Below, piece after piece: positions 1 to 8,734 of a DNA stretch of 64,000 nucleotides. The position numbers were made by a program, and so were the translations under genes. The notes beneath the pieces are model-generated. The model was not told where the DNA came from. It ran no database searches and saw only the letters and a program-made list of their open reading frames with translations. The stretch is from Ardenticatenaceae bacterium (lineage in GTDB: Bacteria > Chloroflexota > Anaerolineae > Promineifilales > Promineifilaceae), in assembly GCA_020634375.1 (NCBI GenBank), contig JACKBX010000006.1, positions 186,001 through 250,000 on the forward strand, given 5' to 3'. Position 1 is the stretch's first letter; every line of letters begins with the position of its first letter.

Positions 1-2
1 AG

Positions 3-2234
3 CTGCGCGTAGCCATTGGCTCTTCCAGTGTGGGAGACCAGGTTCTTTACACAGCGCCTGTTAGCTTACCCACCCAATCTAACAAGCGGGTAACGCTTTA
101 CGTGGATGTGCCCATTGTCATAGGTGCGCCGCGAGTGGAATTGCGAGATGGCAACGGCCGTCTTGTGAGCGAAGTAACTGCCAACATCCTCAGCCAGCAG
201 GGAGAGAATTCCCTACTTTATGGCGTTGTCAGTTCAGACCCCGGCGAATTGGAATTCTTGGAGGATATACCCGGCAGCAAGACCAACGCGTCCGTTGCTT
301 TTTTGGACATAAGCGAACTGCCAGAAGCGGCCGTTGCCTGGAATTCGCTAGACGTGCTTATTTTTAATGATGTAGATACGGGCCAACTTTCGGCCAAACA
401 GCAAGAAGCGCTGGATCGTTGGGTGCGCACTGGTGGGCAATTGGTTGTGACTGGTGGGGCGGGTTGGCAAAAAACAACGGCCGCTTTCACCGACATGCTT
501 CCCGTCACCCTCAGCGGCAGCGAATCTGTGGCCGACCTACCTGAATTTGCGGCGCAGACGGGTGTGCCTTTTCGTGATCCCGGCCCTTACCTGGTGGCAA
601 CCAGCAGCCTGCGCAGCGGCGACTTGCTGTTCCACGAAGCAGGATTGCCTTTGTTAGCGCGGCACAGTTGGGGGCGCGGCCAGGTTTATTTCCTGGCGTT
701 GGATCCCAAACTGGCTCCCCTGGTTGATTGGGATGGTAGTGAGGTGTTGTGGCAAGGGGTGGCAACGGCCGTTCCTGTGCATCCTTATTGGTGGAATGGG
801 TTCCAGAACAGCTATTCAGCGCGGTCAGCCGTCACCAGCTTGCCTTCGTTGGCGCTGCCTTCTGTGCTGACGATGGCTATATTCTTGCTCATTTACGTTC
901 TCGTCATCGGGCCAATCAATTATCGGATGCTGAAGCGTCGCGGGCGGCGTGAATTAGCCTGGGTAACTGTACCTGCGTTGGTCTTGGTGTTCAGCCTGGG
1001 TGCGTATTTCACAGGCTTTCAGCTCAAGGGGAATGAGGTCATTCTTAATCAGATGTCGGTCGTGTACGGCCGTACCGGCGGAGAGCCGGTGCGCGTCCAA
1101 AGTTTGCTGGGCCTTTACTCCCCCCAGCGCGATACATACGACCTCATTTTGCCCGGTGACGCAATGGTACGCCCCTTTGATCAGAACTTTGGCTCAATGA
1201 GTAGCAGCGGCAACATTGGTTCCATTTCTCGCAGCAGCGATCTGGTCATTAAAGATGTGCGTGTGGACGTGAGCGGTATGGAAACCTTTGTCGCCTATGG
1301 TTATCAGGATGGCCCGCCCATTATTACCCAGGCCAGCCTGGATGTAGATGGCAGCGACATCATGCTCAATATTACTGTGCAAAATAACAGTGACCTGATG
1401 TTGCAAAACGCCGTATTTTTGCTTGGTCATCAGGCTGTTTCAATTGGTGATATAGCCCCTGGCGCATCTGTCACCACCTCCAAAGCACTTGGCACATCGT
1501 TGACGACTAGTCTGACCTCATCTGCGGCCCCGGTCAGTTATTTGGGGCCAGGATGGGTAGGGGGCGCACCTCTGAGTACGAATGCCGAAACCATTCTAGG
1601 TACGTCAGATTATTATGATGATCCACAGGTCTTCCCTCGTTGGCAGATGTTGCAGGCCATTGATAACAGTGATTATGCTTTGCCCTCGTTTGCTGTACCT
1701 ACGAATGCGGCAACGCTCATTGCCTGGACGGAAGAACCGCAAACGGCCGTTCGTCTGGAAGAGGTCGAGTATAAGACGATGGCAACCACGTTGTATTTGT
1801 TAGAAACGCCCTTGAGCCAAAATTTGGTGCAGGGCAATGATGTGTCTTTGCCGCTGCCACTGTTACAGTGGTCGGTCATAGACCAGAATAATGTGTATGA
1901 AGCCTCCATACAAAATCTATATCTCAACAATGGCTCCGTAGATTTTTCTTATGTGCCCTGGTCGGAATTTCAGGGGATGACGGTGACGCAGTTCGAAATT
2001 GTGATGGAATCCCAACAAACACCTCCGGTGACACTGCCCCCTTCGCTGTATGTGTGGGATTGGCAAAAAGAGACATGGGTGCAGTTGAATGGCGTGGCGT
2101 GGGGTGTGATGGAGGTGGAGGAGTACGGCCGTTTCCTGGGCACCAACAATGAAGTGCGCTTGCGCTTGCGCACCAGCGAATACGGCATCGGAATCCGCGA
2201 AGTTTACCCTCTGCTCACCGGCACGATCAGATAG
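3..2234 (+). CDS. Membrane-anchored protein with glutamine-amidotransferase-like domain (5' partial)
   Basis: The reading frame is open to the window edge, so the start lies upstream; a GTG at 30 is in frame but is probably internal. The N-terminal part is beta-rich. It is followed by a class I amidotransferase-like alpha/beta region (about residues 80-250 counted from the GTG; motif LDVLIFNDVD and later TGGQLVVTGG) with no obvious catalytic Cys, as in proteins that accompany ABC-2 exporters. Two membrane segments (about 275-298 and 310-330) flank the motif IGPINYRMLKRR, and a long extracytoplasmic C-terminus follows. It lies 71 bp upstream of an ABC ATPase and two permeases, which suggests a partner of that exporter. 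The substrate is unknown. The family assignment rests on domain look and context only. Confidence 0.75.
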   Translation: MRVAIGSSSVGDQVLYTAPVSLPTQSNKRVTLYVDVPIVIGAPRVELRDGNGRLVSEVTANILSQQGENSLLYGVVSSDPGELEFLEDIPGSKTNASVAFLDISELPEAAVAWNSLDVLIFNDVDTGQLSAKQQEALDRWVRTGGQLVVTGGAGWQKTTAAFTDMLPVTLSGSESVADLPEFAAQTGVPFRDPGPYLVATSSLRSGDLLFHEAGLPLLARHSWGRGQVYFLALDPKLAPLVDWDGSEVLWQGVATAVPVHPYWWNGFQNSYSARSAVTSLPSLALPSVLTMAIFLLIYVLVIGPINYRMLKRRGRRELAWVTVPALVLVFSLGAYFTGFQLKGNEVILNQMSVVYGRTGGEPVRVQSLLGLYSPQRDTYDLILPGDAMVRPFDQNFGSMSSSGNIGSISRSSDLVIKDVRVDVSGMETFVAYGYQDGPPIITQASLDVDGSDIMLNITVQNNSDLMLQNAVFLLGHQAVSIGDIAPGASVTTSKALGTSLTTSLTSSAAPVSYLGPGWVGGAPLSTNAETILGTSDYYDDPQVFPRWQMLQAIDNSDYALPSFAVPTNAATLIAWTEEPQTAVRLEEVEYKTMATTLYLLETPLSQNLVQGNDVSLPLPLLQWSVIDQNNVYEASIQNLYLNNGSVDFSYVPWSEFQGMTVTQFEIVMESQQTPPVTLPPSLYVWDWQKETWVQLNGVAWGVMEVEEYGRFLGTNNEVRLRLRTSEYGIGIREVYPLLTGTIR

Positions 2235-2236
2235 GG

Positions 2237-2297
2237 AGTGTAGAGTGCAGAGATAGAGAAGGCTCGAATTGCTGCACTCTATCTCTACACGCTATCT
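2237..2297. repeat. TAGAGA-type tandem-repeat hairpin
   Basis: The spacer between two genes consists of short direct repeats around TAGAG(A/T), read one way in the left arm and as CTCTATCTCTACAC in the right arm, giving an imperfect hairpin. Sister copies lie at 4034, 16994 and 51836. Confidence 0.8.
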
Positions 2298-2305
2298 AAA
2301 AAACT

Positions 2306-3259
2306 ATGGCAACAATTATTGAAACGCAAGGACTGACCAAACAATACGGCGACCTCACCGCCCTAAACGAGTTGGATTTGCAGATCGAAGAGGGCGCGGT
2401 TTTCGGTTTCATTGGCCCAAATGGGGCAGGCAAAACCACAACCATGCGCATTCTCACCACACTGCTGCGCCCTACCAGTGGCAAGGCGTGGGTAGCTGGA
2501 CATTCCGTTACCGACGACCCGCGTGGCGTGCGCCGCGCCATTGGTTACATGCCTGACTTTTTCGGCGTGTACGAAGACATGAAGGTGTGGGAATATCTCG
2601 ATTTCTTTGCCGCCTGTTACGAAATTCCTGTCAACGCCCGCTCCGGTATGGTGGATGATTTGCTGGCATTGGTAGATTTGCAGCATAAAAAGGAAGCCTA
2701 TGTAGAAAGCCTGAGCCGGGGCATGAAACAGCGCCTTTGCCTGGCGCGTACCCTCACCCATGATCCGCAAGTGCTCATTTTGGACGAGCCAGCCAGTGGT
2801 TTAGACCCCCGTGCCCGCATCGAAATCCGTGAACTGCTGCGCGAATTGAAGAACATGGGCAAAACCATCTTTTTCTCTTCGCACATCCTGTCTGAGGTGG
2901 CTGATGTGTGTACGAGCATCGGCATTGTGGAGGCAGGGCGGCTGGTGGCGCACGGCGATATGACGGAGATGAAAAAGCAGCTTCGCACACATCGCCTCAT
3001 CCAAATCCGCACGCTGGGTGATGTGACGCCATTGCAGGAGTATTTGTTGACACGGCCGTACATACAAAGCATCAATGGCACGGCCGATCTGGAACTGCCA
3101 CCAGATACCCTGCGCATAGACTTTAGCGGCGACGATGCTGCCTTGAGCGACCTGCTGGCAGGGTTGGTAGGGCAAGGATTACCCATCATTGCATTTAGTG
3201 AAGAGACAGGTGACTTGGAGGATGTATTCTTGCAAGTGACAAAAGGCATTGTCAATTGA
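2306..3259 (+). CDS. ABC transporter ATP-binding protein (ABC-2 exporter type)
   Basis: This 317-aa protein is the nucleotide-binding subunit of an ABC-2 type exporter and should act at the cytoplasmic face of the membrane. Visible motifs are Walker A GPNGAGKTT (37-45), signature LSRGMKQ (136-142), Walker B VLILDEP (156-162) and the switch His at 193 (SSHIL). The C-terminal third resembles the DUF4162-like tail of CcmA/NatA-type subunits. The stop overlaps the start of the first permease (ATTGA at 3255-3259), so the genes are translationally coupled. The exported substrate cannot be told from sequence. Confidence 0.93.
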   Translation: MATIIETQGLTKQYGDLTALNELDLQIEEGAVFGFIGPNGAGKTTTMRILTTLLRPTSGKAWVAGHSVTDDPRGVRRAIGYMPDFFGVYEDMKVWEYLDFFAACYEIPVNARSGMVDDLLALVDLQHKKEAYVESLSRGMKQRLCLARTLTHDPQVLILDEPASGLDPRARIEIRELLRELKNMGKTIFFSSHILSEVADVCTSIGIVEAGRLVAHGDMTEMKKQLRTHRLIQIRTLGDVTPLQEYLLTRPYIQSINGTADLELPPDTLRIDFSGDDAALSDLLAGLVGQGLPIIAFSEETGDLEDVFLQVTKGIVN

Positions 3260-4053
3260 CCCCTTTTTCGCAGTGGCAGGCGCTGAAGCAGCACCCGGTT
3301 TACGTGCGCGAAAAGGGCGGGTTGGGCGGTAAACCCAATCCCTACTACGATTTACTGCGCCGTTATTCCCCTCTAGCAATTATGGGGGTGATTGTGCTCG
3401 GTATTTGCGGCGCATCAAGCAACCCGGCGTTGTATGCCGGGGATGAAGACCTGATGATTGTGTGGTGCTTGATGTGCCTGCCGGGCATGGCTTTGTCGGC
3501 GTTGACGCTGTTTGGCATGTTGATGGTTCCCGCATTAATTGCGCCTTCCATTAGCCTGGAACGCACGCAGGGCACGTGGGACATTTTGCGTATGACGCCA
3601 CTTTCGCAGCGGCAGCTTGTATTGGCGAAAATGTTAGGTGCATTGGCGCGGTTACGGCTGCTTTGGTGGATGTTATTCGTCGTCAGCTTGTTTCAAGGCA
3701 TGATCATGGCGTGCAGCATGACGTTGGCTTCGCCAGCTTATGCGTTGTGGGGCTGGCTGTTGGGATTAGGGACGGTGGTACGGCCGTGGCTGGAAATCAT
3801 CTTTGCGGCGCTGGTGGGCATGTGGAGTTCGCTGGGGCTGCGCTCGGCGATGATGGCTTTGGTTATCAGTTATACGGCCGTTCTGCTCTTAAAGCTGTTG
3901 AACAATTCCGCTGTGTGGGCGCTCATTTTTAACGCCTTGCACCGTACGGACATGATCTTGTTGACGAGTACGCTGCTGCCAACGGCCGTTTACACCCTGG
4001 CAATCCTCATCACCGCTGCCGCCCTCTTTGTTAAGCTAGAGGATAGAGTGTAG
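3256..4053 (+). CDS. ABC-2 type permease subunit
   Basis: 265 aa with about six hydrophobic segments. The cytoplasmic loop ERTQGTWDILRMTPLS matches the EkErgtldlLlatPls motif of ABC-2 permeases. The start is a TTG that overlaps the ATPase stop by four bases; no other in-frame start is better placed. It would form the membrane channel with the second permease at 4109. The last codons (EDRV and stop) are written in the TAGAGA repeat that fills the following spacer, so the repeat seems to have supplied the present C-terminus. Confidence 0.85.
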   Translation: MTPFSQWQALKQHPVYVREKGGLGGKPNPYYDLLRRYSPLAIMGVIVLGICGASSNPALYAGDEDLMIVWCLMCLPGMALSALTLFGMLMVPALIAPSISLERTQGTWDILRMTPLSQRQLVLAKMLGALARLRLLWWMLFVVSLFQGMIMACSMTLASPAYALWGWLLGLGTVVRPWLEIIFAALVGMWSSLGLRSAMMALVISYTAVLLLKLLNNSAVWALIFNALHRTDMILLTSTLLPTAVYTLAILITAAALFVKLEDRV

Positions 4054-4101
4054 AGACAGAGGAATAACAACCGTCTCTATCTCTACACTCTATCTACACG
4101 G
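4034..4101. repeat. TAGAGA-type tandem-repeat hairpin overlapping a stop codon
   Basis: The left arm GAGGATAGAGTGTAGAGA includes the stop codon of the upstream permease; the right arm is CTCTATCTCTACACTCTATC. Same family as 2237. Confidence 0.8.
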
Positions 4102-4108
4102 ATAAACT

Positions 4109-5041
4109 ATGACCGAATCAATTCAACCTACGACCAAATTACCCCGACTACGCATGTTTCGAGACAACCCCGTCACCATGAAAGAACTGCGCAGCCGTAT
4201 GCGCGGACGGCGTGCCTTTGTTGTTCTCACTATCTATTTGGGCGTGATGAGTTTGCTCATCACCCTCATCTACCTGGCCTACGCTTCCTCATCCAACCAA
4301 CCCTACGGCCCTGATCCCCGACAGGCGGGCAAAGTCGTCTTTGCGGCGGTAGTTGGCGTGGAAGTGCTGCTGGCGATCTTCATCGCCCCCGCCTTCACTG
4401 CCGGAGCCATCACCGGGGAAAAAGAGCGGCAAACCTTTGACCTGCTGCGCACAACCTTGCTGCCTGCCAACTGGTTTGTCATGGGTAAATTGCAATCGGC
4501 GTTGGGTTACGTGCTGCTGCTCATTGTGGCTTCCATTCCGTTGCAAAGCATTGCCTTTTTGCTAGGTGGGCTGTCCTGGGAGGAGTTGGTCGTTTCGCAA
4601 ATCATTATTGTCATTGCCGCCGTGACGTTTGCAATTTTTGGCCTCTTTTGTTCAGCATCATTGCGCAGCACACTGGCGGCTAGTGTCGCCACCTTTGGCG
4701 GAGCCATCTTTTTTACATTGGGACTGCCCGTGATTTTTTTGTTAATGACTGGCTTTTTGGGGCCATTGTTTTTCACTACGTCAACCTTGAGCTGGGTGGC
4801 AGAAGCCGCGCTGGCATATGGTGCATTTGTCTTGATGGCCTTTAATTTGCCTGCTACGCTCATTGCCAGCGAGGTGTTTTTGTTAGAGGAAAACACGTTG
4901 TTTTTTTTCAAGCAAAATTTTGGCGGGCATCAATTTTGGTTTTTTTCGCCCTGGCTGTTGTTTGTCGTGATTTATTTACTGTTGGCACGGCTGTTTTATT
5001 GGCTGACAGTGCGGCGTGTGCGCCGGGTAGCGAAATCGTAA
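4109..5041 (+). CDS. ABC-2 type permease subunit
   Basis: 310 aa and six or more membrane segments. The N-terminal RDNPVTMKELRSRMRGRRAF is typical of ABC-2 permeases that begin with a cytoplasmic NPV.xKELR.RMRG motif, and the loop EKERQTFDLLRTTLL is the family hallmark. It follows the first permease and probably pairs with it and the ATPase at 2306. Phe-rich runs near 270-280 lie in a periplasm-facing region. The ATG start at 4109 follows the repeat spacer and has no strong Shine-Dalgarno sequence. Confidence 0.88.
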   Translation: MTESIQPTTKLPRLRMFRDNPVTMKELRSRMRGRRAFVVLTIYLGVMSLLITLIYLAYASSSNQPYGPDPRQAGKVVFAAVVGVEVLLAIFIAPAFTAGAITGEKERQTFDLLRTTLLPANWFVMGKLQSALGYVLLLIVASIPLQSIAFLLGGLSWEELVVSQIIIVIAAVTFAIFGLFCSASLRSTLAASVATFGGAIFFTLGLPVIFLLMTGFLGPLFFTTSTLSWVAEAALAYGAFVLMAFNLPATLIASEVFLLEENTLFFFKQNFGGHQFWFFSPWLLFVVIYLLLARLFYWLTVRRVRRVAKS

Positions 5042-5079
5042 AACGTGAGACGTGAAACGTGATGATTTTTCACGCCACG
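5042..5079. repeat. GTGAAACGT-type repeat hairpin
   Basis: Direct repeats of CGTGAAACGTGA and the opposing TCACGCCACGC form a short hairpin between the permease and the next gene. Longer members lie at 21685, 59227 and 63806. Confidence 0.75.
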
Positions 5080-5090
5080 CCTGAATTTTG

Positions 5091-6713
5091 ATGGATGCTG
5101 AATTTACTCAACTAATCGCTTTGTTGCGAACCTGGCACGGCCGTAAACAACGTCGTGATCTGCTGCTGTGGGGGCCGCGTGGCTTGCTGGCGGGGCTGCT
5201 GCTGGCGGTTGTGCTGGCGACGGTGGCACGGCTACGGCCGTTTCTCGACAACGCCCAGGTGGGGTACACCGCGCTCATTTTGGGTGTAGTGGGGCTGTTG
5301 GTTACGTTGATTGTGATGCTGGCGCGGCGGGCCACACCCTTGCAGCAGGCCCGTTTTGCCGACCGGCAGTTTGGCTTACGTGAACGAGCAAGTACGGCCG
5401 TTGAAATCTCCCAGGGCGTGCTAACCGTTCCCGCCCCCCTAGCACAGCAGCAGTTGGTAGATGCCTTGCAAACGGCCGTGCGTGTGGACGCCAAAGCAGG
5501 GCTCCCCTTTTCCTTTGTGCGGCGCGATTGGTTGATGATTTTGCTGGCGGTGGTGGTGTTAGGTGCGGCCGTGCTCCTGCCCAACCCCCAGGAAACCGCC
5601 CTCAAACAAAGCCGCGCCGTGCGCCAGAGCATTGAAGAGCAGGTGCAAGCCCTCGAAGCGCTTGAGCAAGAAATCCTCAATAACCCCGAGCTGAGCGACG
5701 AAGAGCGCGAAGAACTGCTCGACCCCATCCAAAATGCGCTGGAATCATTAGACCCCGGCAGCGCCAGCCAGGAACAGACTGTTGCCACTCTCTCCGAAGC
5801 CGAAGCTGAACTGCGGGCGCTAGGTGAACAGTTGAGCACCGATAATTTGCAGCAGCGTTTGCAGGAAGCCGGGCAGCCGCTGGCCGATAACCAAAATGCT
5901 GGTTCGCTGGGCAATGCGCTGCAAAACGGCCAGCTATCCCAGGCTGGCGCGGCAATGGCGCAGCTTGCCGACAATTTGCCCGACCTTTCCGTTGAGGAGC
6001 AGGCGCAGTTAGCACAAGATTTAGCTGAGACAGCACAATCTCTGCAAGATGTGGACAGTGAATTGGCCCAGCAGTTGGCCGACGCCGCCGCAGCCCTGCA
6101 AGATGGGGACGTAGCGGCTGCGCAGCAAGCCTTGCAGCAAGCATCTGGAACCTTGCAGCAGCGTGCGCAGCAGTCTGCCGCCGCGCAGCAGGCACAATCT
6201 GCTGCCGGGCAGTTGCAGCAGGGGCGGCAGGCCGTGGCCCAGGCCGGGCAGCAGGGGCAGTCAAGCCAGCCCGGTCAGTCGGGCCAATCGGGTCAATCGA
6301 GTCAGCAGGGCCAACAGGGTCAGGGACAAGGGCAAGGCTCAGGACAAGGCCAGGGTCAAGACAGCGGTAACGGCAGCGGGCAGGGCAGCGGCAGTGAGCA
6401 AGGCACGGGTACAGGTGGCCCTGGCCCCGGCGGTGGTCATGCCGAAAACGTCTTTGTGCCCGACCTGGTAGACCTCAGCGGCGAGACGGGTATAGACGTG
6501 GAACTGCCTGCCGAATGCATTGCCAACCCCGCACAGTGCGGCGGCCTGCTCAGCGAAACGCCCACCGAATTCACCAACGAAGGCAGTACCGTCCCTTACA
6601 ATCAGGTCTTCGGCGACTACCGCGATGCCGCTTATGAGGCTCTCTCCGATGATTACATTCCTCTTGGTATGAAAGGCTATATTCGGGATTATTTTTCTTC
6701 GTTAGAACCCTAG
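5091..6713 (+). CDS. DUF4175-like membrane protein with Gln/Gly-rich low-complexity domain
   Basis: 540 aa from ATG 5091 (an adjacent TTG at 5088 is possible). Three membrane helices fall in the first about 165 residues. A long charged and Gln/Ala-rich coiled region follows (about 170-390), then a Gln-Gly-Ser tract (about 390-450) and a conserved-looking C-terminus ending in the YIRDYFSSLEP type motif. This organisation resembles DUF4175 proteins found beside MoxR/DUF58/BatA genes. Its role in the complex is unknown. The low-complexity tract reads through without a frameshift. Confidence 0.7.
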   Translation: MDAEFTQLIALLRTWHGRKQRRDLLLWGPRGLLAGLLLAVVLATVARLRPFLDNAQVGYTALILGVVGLLVTLIVMLARRATPLQQARFADRQFGLRERASTAVEISQGVLTVPAPLAQQQLVDALQTAVRVDAKAGLPFSFVRRDWLMILLAVVVLGAAVLLPNPQETALKQSRAVRQSIEEQVQALEALEQEILNNPELSDEEREELLDPIQNALESLDPGSASQEQTVATLSEAEAELRALGEQLSTDNLQQRLQEAGQPLADNQNAGSLGNALQNGQLSQAGAAMAQLADNLPDLSVEEQAQLAQDLAETAQSLQDVDSELAQQLADAAAALQDGDVAAAQQALQQASGTLQQRAQQSAAAQQAQSAAGQLQQGRQAVAQAGQQGQSSQPGQSGQSGQSSQQGQQGQGQGQGSGQGQGQDSGNGSGQGSGSEQGTGTGGPGPGGGHAENVFVPDLVDLSGETGIDVELPAECIANPAQCGGLLSETPTEFTNEGSTVPYNQVFGDYRDAAYEALSDDYIPLGMKGYIRDYFSSLEP

Positions 6714-6803
6714 TAGCCGCGATTTCTTATCGCGCTTGACGAAGCGGGAGAGGGGTAAGGATACCCCGGCTACTTGATATGAAAGGCTATATTCGGGATT
6801 ATT
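6663..6803. repeat. 31-bp direct duplication flanking a folded 63-bp element
   Basis: The last coding stretch of the upstream gene (6663-6693) recurs at 6773-6803 with one mismatch. Between the copies, terminal inverted repeats AGTAGCCG (6712-6719) and CGGCTACT (6767-6774) enclose two smaller perfect hairpins: GCGAT/ATCGC (6719-6723, 6729-6733) and GGGGTA/TACCCC (6752-6757, 6762-6767). This looks like a non-autonomous insertion with duplicated host sequence, or a slippage product. Confidence 0.8.
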
Positions 6804-6822
6804 CATCTAGGGAATCGTAAAT

Positions 6823-6892
6823 GGGGCACGGGTTGTCGTGGATGAACACGGATGGAAAAAAATCCGTGCGAATCTGTGTTAATCAGTGCCCC
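6823..6892. repeat. CACGGAT hairpin repeat
   Basis: An outer stem GGGGCAC/GTGCCCC (6823-6829, 6886-6892) encloses an inner stem CACGGAT/ATCCGTG (6847-6853, 6862-6868). The sequence resembles the ACACGGAT...ATCCGTGTTAATC spacers common in several environmental phyla. It lies in the leader of the MoxR gene and supplies a false upstream ATG at 6852. Confidence 0.75.
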
Positions 6893-6908
6893 AACACAAA
6901 GGATATAC

Positions 6909-7895
6909 ATGATAGATTCACCAGAATTGACAGTAGCGAATTTTCGGGAAACGGCCGTTTCCATCGAATCCCAAATTGGCAAAGTGATTGTGGGGCAGCG
7001 GGAAGTTGTGCGCACAGTGTTAGTGGGCGTGTTGTCCGGCGGGCATGTGCTGCTGGAGGGCGTACCGGGGCTGGGCAAGACAATGCTCATCCGCACGCTG
7101 GCGCAGGCGCTGAGTTTGGAATTTAGCCGCATCCAGTTCACGCCTGACCTGATGCCGGCCGACATCACCGGCACGGATATCATGGACGAGGATGAGAGCG
7201 GCCACCGCGCTTTTCGCTTTCAGTCTGGCCCGGTGTTTGCGAACCTGATTTTGGCGGACGAAATCAACCGCGCCACGCCGAAAACGCAGTCGGCGCTGCT
7301 GGAGGCGATGCAGGAGCATACGGTGACAGTTGCCAATGAGACATATCGCCTGCCGGAGCCGTTCTTTGTGTTGGCAACGCAGAATCCTATTGAGCAGGAG
7401 GGGACGTACCCCTTGCCGGAAGCGCAGCTTGACCGCTTTTTGTTCAAAGTGAATGTAGGCTTTCCTACGGAGGAAGAGCTGACGGAGATTGTGCTGCGCA
7501 CGACGGGGAAGGAGACGCCGCAAGCGGAAACGGCCGTTTCCGGCGAAACCATCCTCGCCATGCAGCAGTTAGCGCGGCAAATCCCCATCCCCAGCCACGT
7601 CACCGCCTACGTTAGCCGCCTGATTGTGGCTACGCACCCCGGCAGCAGCCCATCCAGCATGGTCAATGACTATGTGCGCTATGGCTCCAGCCCGCGCGGG
7701 GCGCAGGCGTTGGTGTTAGGGTCGAAGATTACGGCACTGCTGGACGGCCGTCTCAATGTCAGTTTTGATGATGTGACGGCCGTTGCTCCTGCTGCGCTGC
7801 GCCATCGCCTGCTGCTCAACTTCGAGGGCCAGGCGCAGGGCGTGAAGGCGGATGATGTGGTGGGAGATTTGATTGAGCAAGTGAAGAGAGAGTGA
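6909..7895 (+). CDS. MoxR family AAA+ ATPase
   Basis: 328 aa. MoxR ATPases are AAA+ chaperone-like proteins thought to act with VWA-domain partners; here DUF58 and BatA proteins are encoded downstream. Walker A is GVPGLGKT (51-58) and Walker B LILADEIN (113-120), followed by RATPKTQSALLEAMQE and the sensor-1 stretch FVLATQNPIEQEGTYPLPEAQ (split across a beta strand), all diagnostic. I chose ATG 6909 because it follows AAGGATATAC and gives the usual MoxR length. The upstream ATG at 6852 lies in a repeat. Confidence 0.93.
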   Translation: MIDSPELTVANFRETAVSIESQIGKVIVGQREVVRTVLVGVLSGGHVLLEGVPGLGKTMLIRTLAQALSLEFSRIQFTPDLMPADITGTDIMDEDESGHRAFRFQSGPVFANLILADEINRATPKTQSALLEAMQEHTVTVANETYRLPEPFFVLATQNPIEQEGTYPLPEAQLDRFLFKVNVGFPTEEELTEIVLRTTGKETPQAETAVSGETILAMQQLARQIPIPSHVTAYVSRLIVATHPGSSPSSMVNDYVRYGSSPRGAQALVLGSKITALLDGRLNVSFDDVTAVAPAALRHRLLLNFEGQAQGVKADDVVGDLIEQVKRE

Positions 7896-7977
7896 GCAGT
7901 ATTCAGTAATCAGTAATCAGTAGGCAGTCATTCACTGACCACTGAATACTGAATACTGACCACTAAATACTGAAACG
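7896..7977. repeat. CAGTAATCAGT-type repeat hairpin
   Basis: Seven-base direct repeats (CAGTAAT) run into opposing ACTGAATACTGA repeats. The spacer is made almost wholly of this element. Same family at 8548, 9026 (inside a gene), 19063 and 29129. Confidence 0.85.
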
Positions 7978-7986
7978 GAACTGGAT

Positions 7987-8559
7987 ATGAACGATACACT
8001 AACGGCCGTCTTCTCCACCCCTTCTTGCGACACCCTTTGCACATTGCGGGCCGATTGGCTGCAAGCCGGGTACGCGCCCGGCGCGCCGCTGCTGGGCGTG
8101 CTCGACCAATACTTTGTCTTCCTTAACGAACTCAGCGCCAGCATGAGCGCCCGCGAGTACAGCCATCTGGCGACGATGTTCGACATTGGCGCGGTGGGCG
8201 GCGTGGCCCTGCAAAACCTGCTGGAGACCGACGACCTGGCGAACTTGTGGAAGCGTTTGCTGGCGGGCGGCATCAGCGAGGGGCTAATGGTGCTGGCCTC
8301 GCGGCAGTATGTCAAAGCGGCGGAGACGGAAATTGTGTCTGTTTATCGTAATGCCGGTTGGTACGTGTACCGCGCCTTGTGGCAGCTCTCCGCGCAGCTT
8401 CAGCCGGACGCCGACCCCGCGCAGCGCCGCCAGGTTCTCGATCGCCTGCTGGCTCCTGTGCATGATGACGCCGTGCCCGGCCCGGCAAAGGCGGTGCTGT
8501 TGGGCCGCTTGTTTCAACTGCTGCTGCTGGCCCACCTGGCGGCAAACGGTGTTCAGTAA
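7987..8559 (+). CDS. Hypothetical protein between MoxR and DUF58 genes
   Basis: 190 aa, soluble and almost entirely helical, with no signal peptide. I do not recognise a family. It begins at ATG 7987, which directly follows a repeat hairpin, and its last codons (GVQ and stop) run into the next CAGTAATCAGT repeat. The position between MoxR and DUF58 suggests a partner of that chaperone-like complex. No catalytic motif is visible. Confidence 0.75.
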   Translation: MNDTLTAVFSTPSCDTLCTLRADWLQAGYAPGAPLLGVLDQYFVFLNELSASMSAREYSHLATMFDIGAVGGVALQNLLETDDLANLWKRLLAGGISEGLMVLASRQYVKAAETEIVSVYRNAGWYVYRALWQLSAQLQPDADPAQRRQVLDRLLAPVHDDAVPGPAKAVLLGRLFQLLLLAHLAANGVQ

Positions 8560-8701
8560 TCAGTGTTCAGTAAACGGTCACATTTACCAACAACTAGTAT
8601 TAGTTTTCAGTAATCAGTATACAGTTATCAGGTTGGCCTAACTCTGGGAAACGCTTACTGACAACTGAATACTGAATACTGAATACTGACTTCTGATTAC
8701 T
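8548..8701. repeat. Long CAGTAATCAGT-type repeat spacer
   Basis: About 150 bp of the 175-bp spacer is made of TCAGTAATCAGT repeats followed by opposing ACTGAATACTGA repeats, with a less regular middle (8575-8655). No gene or promoter is evident in it. Confidence 0.82.
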
Positions 8702-8734
8702 GGTACTATCAACCAGCAATTAATAACCAATACC

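Noticed and set aside
6852..6908. Upstream ATG of the MoxR gene
   Set aside because: It lies inside the CACGGAT hairpin repeat; ATG 6909 has a ribosome site and gives normal length.
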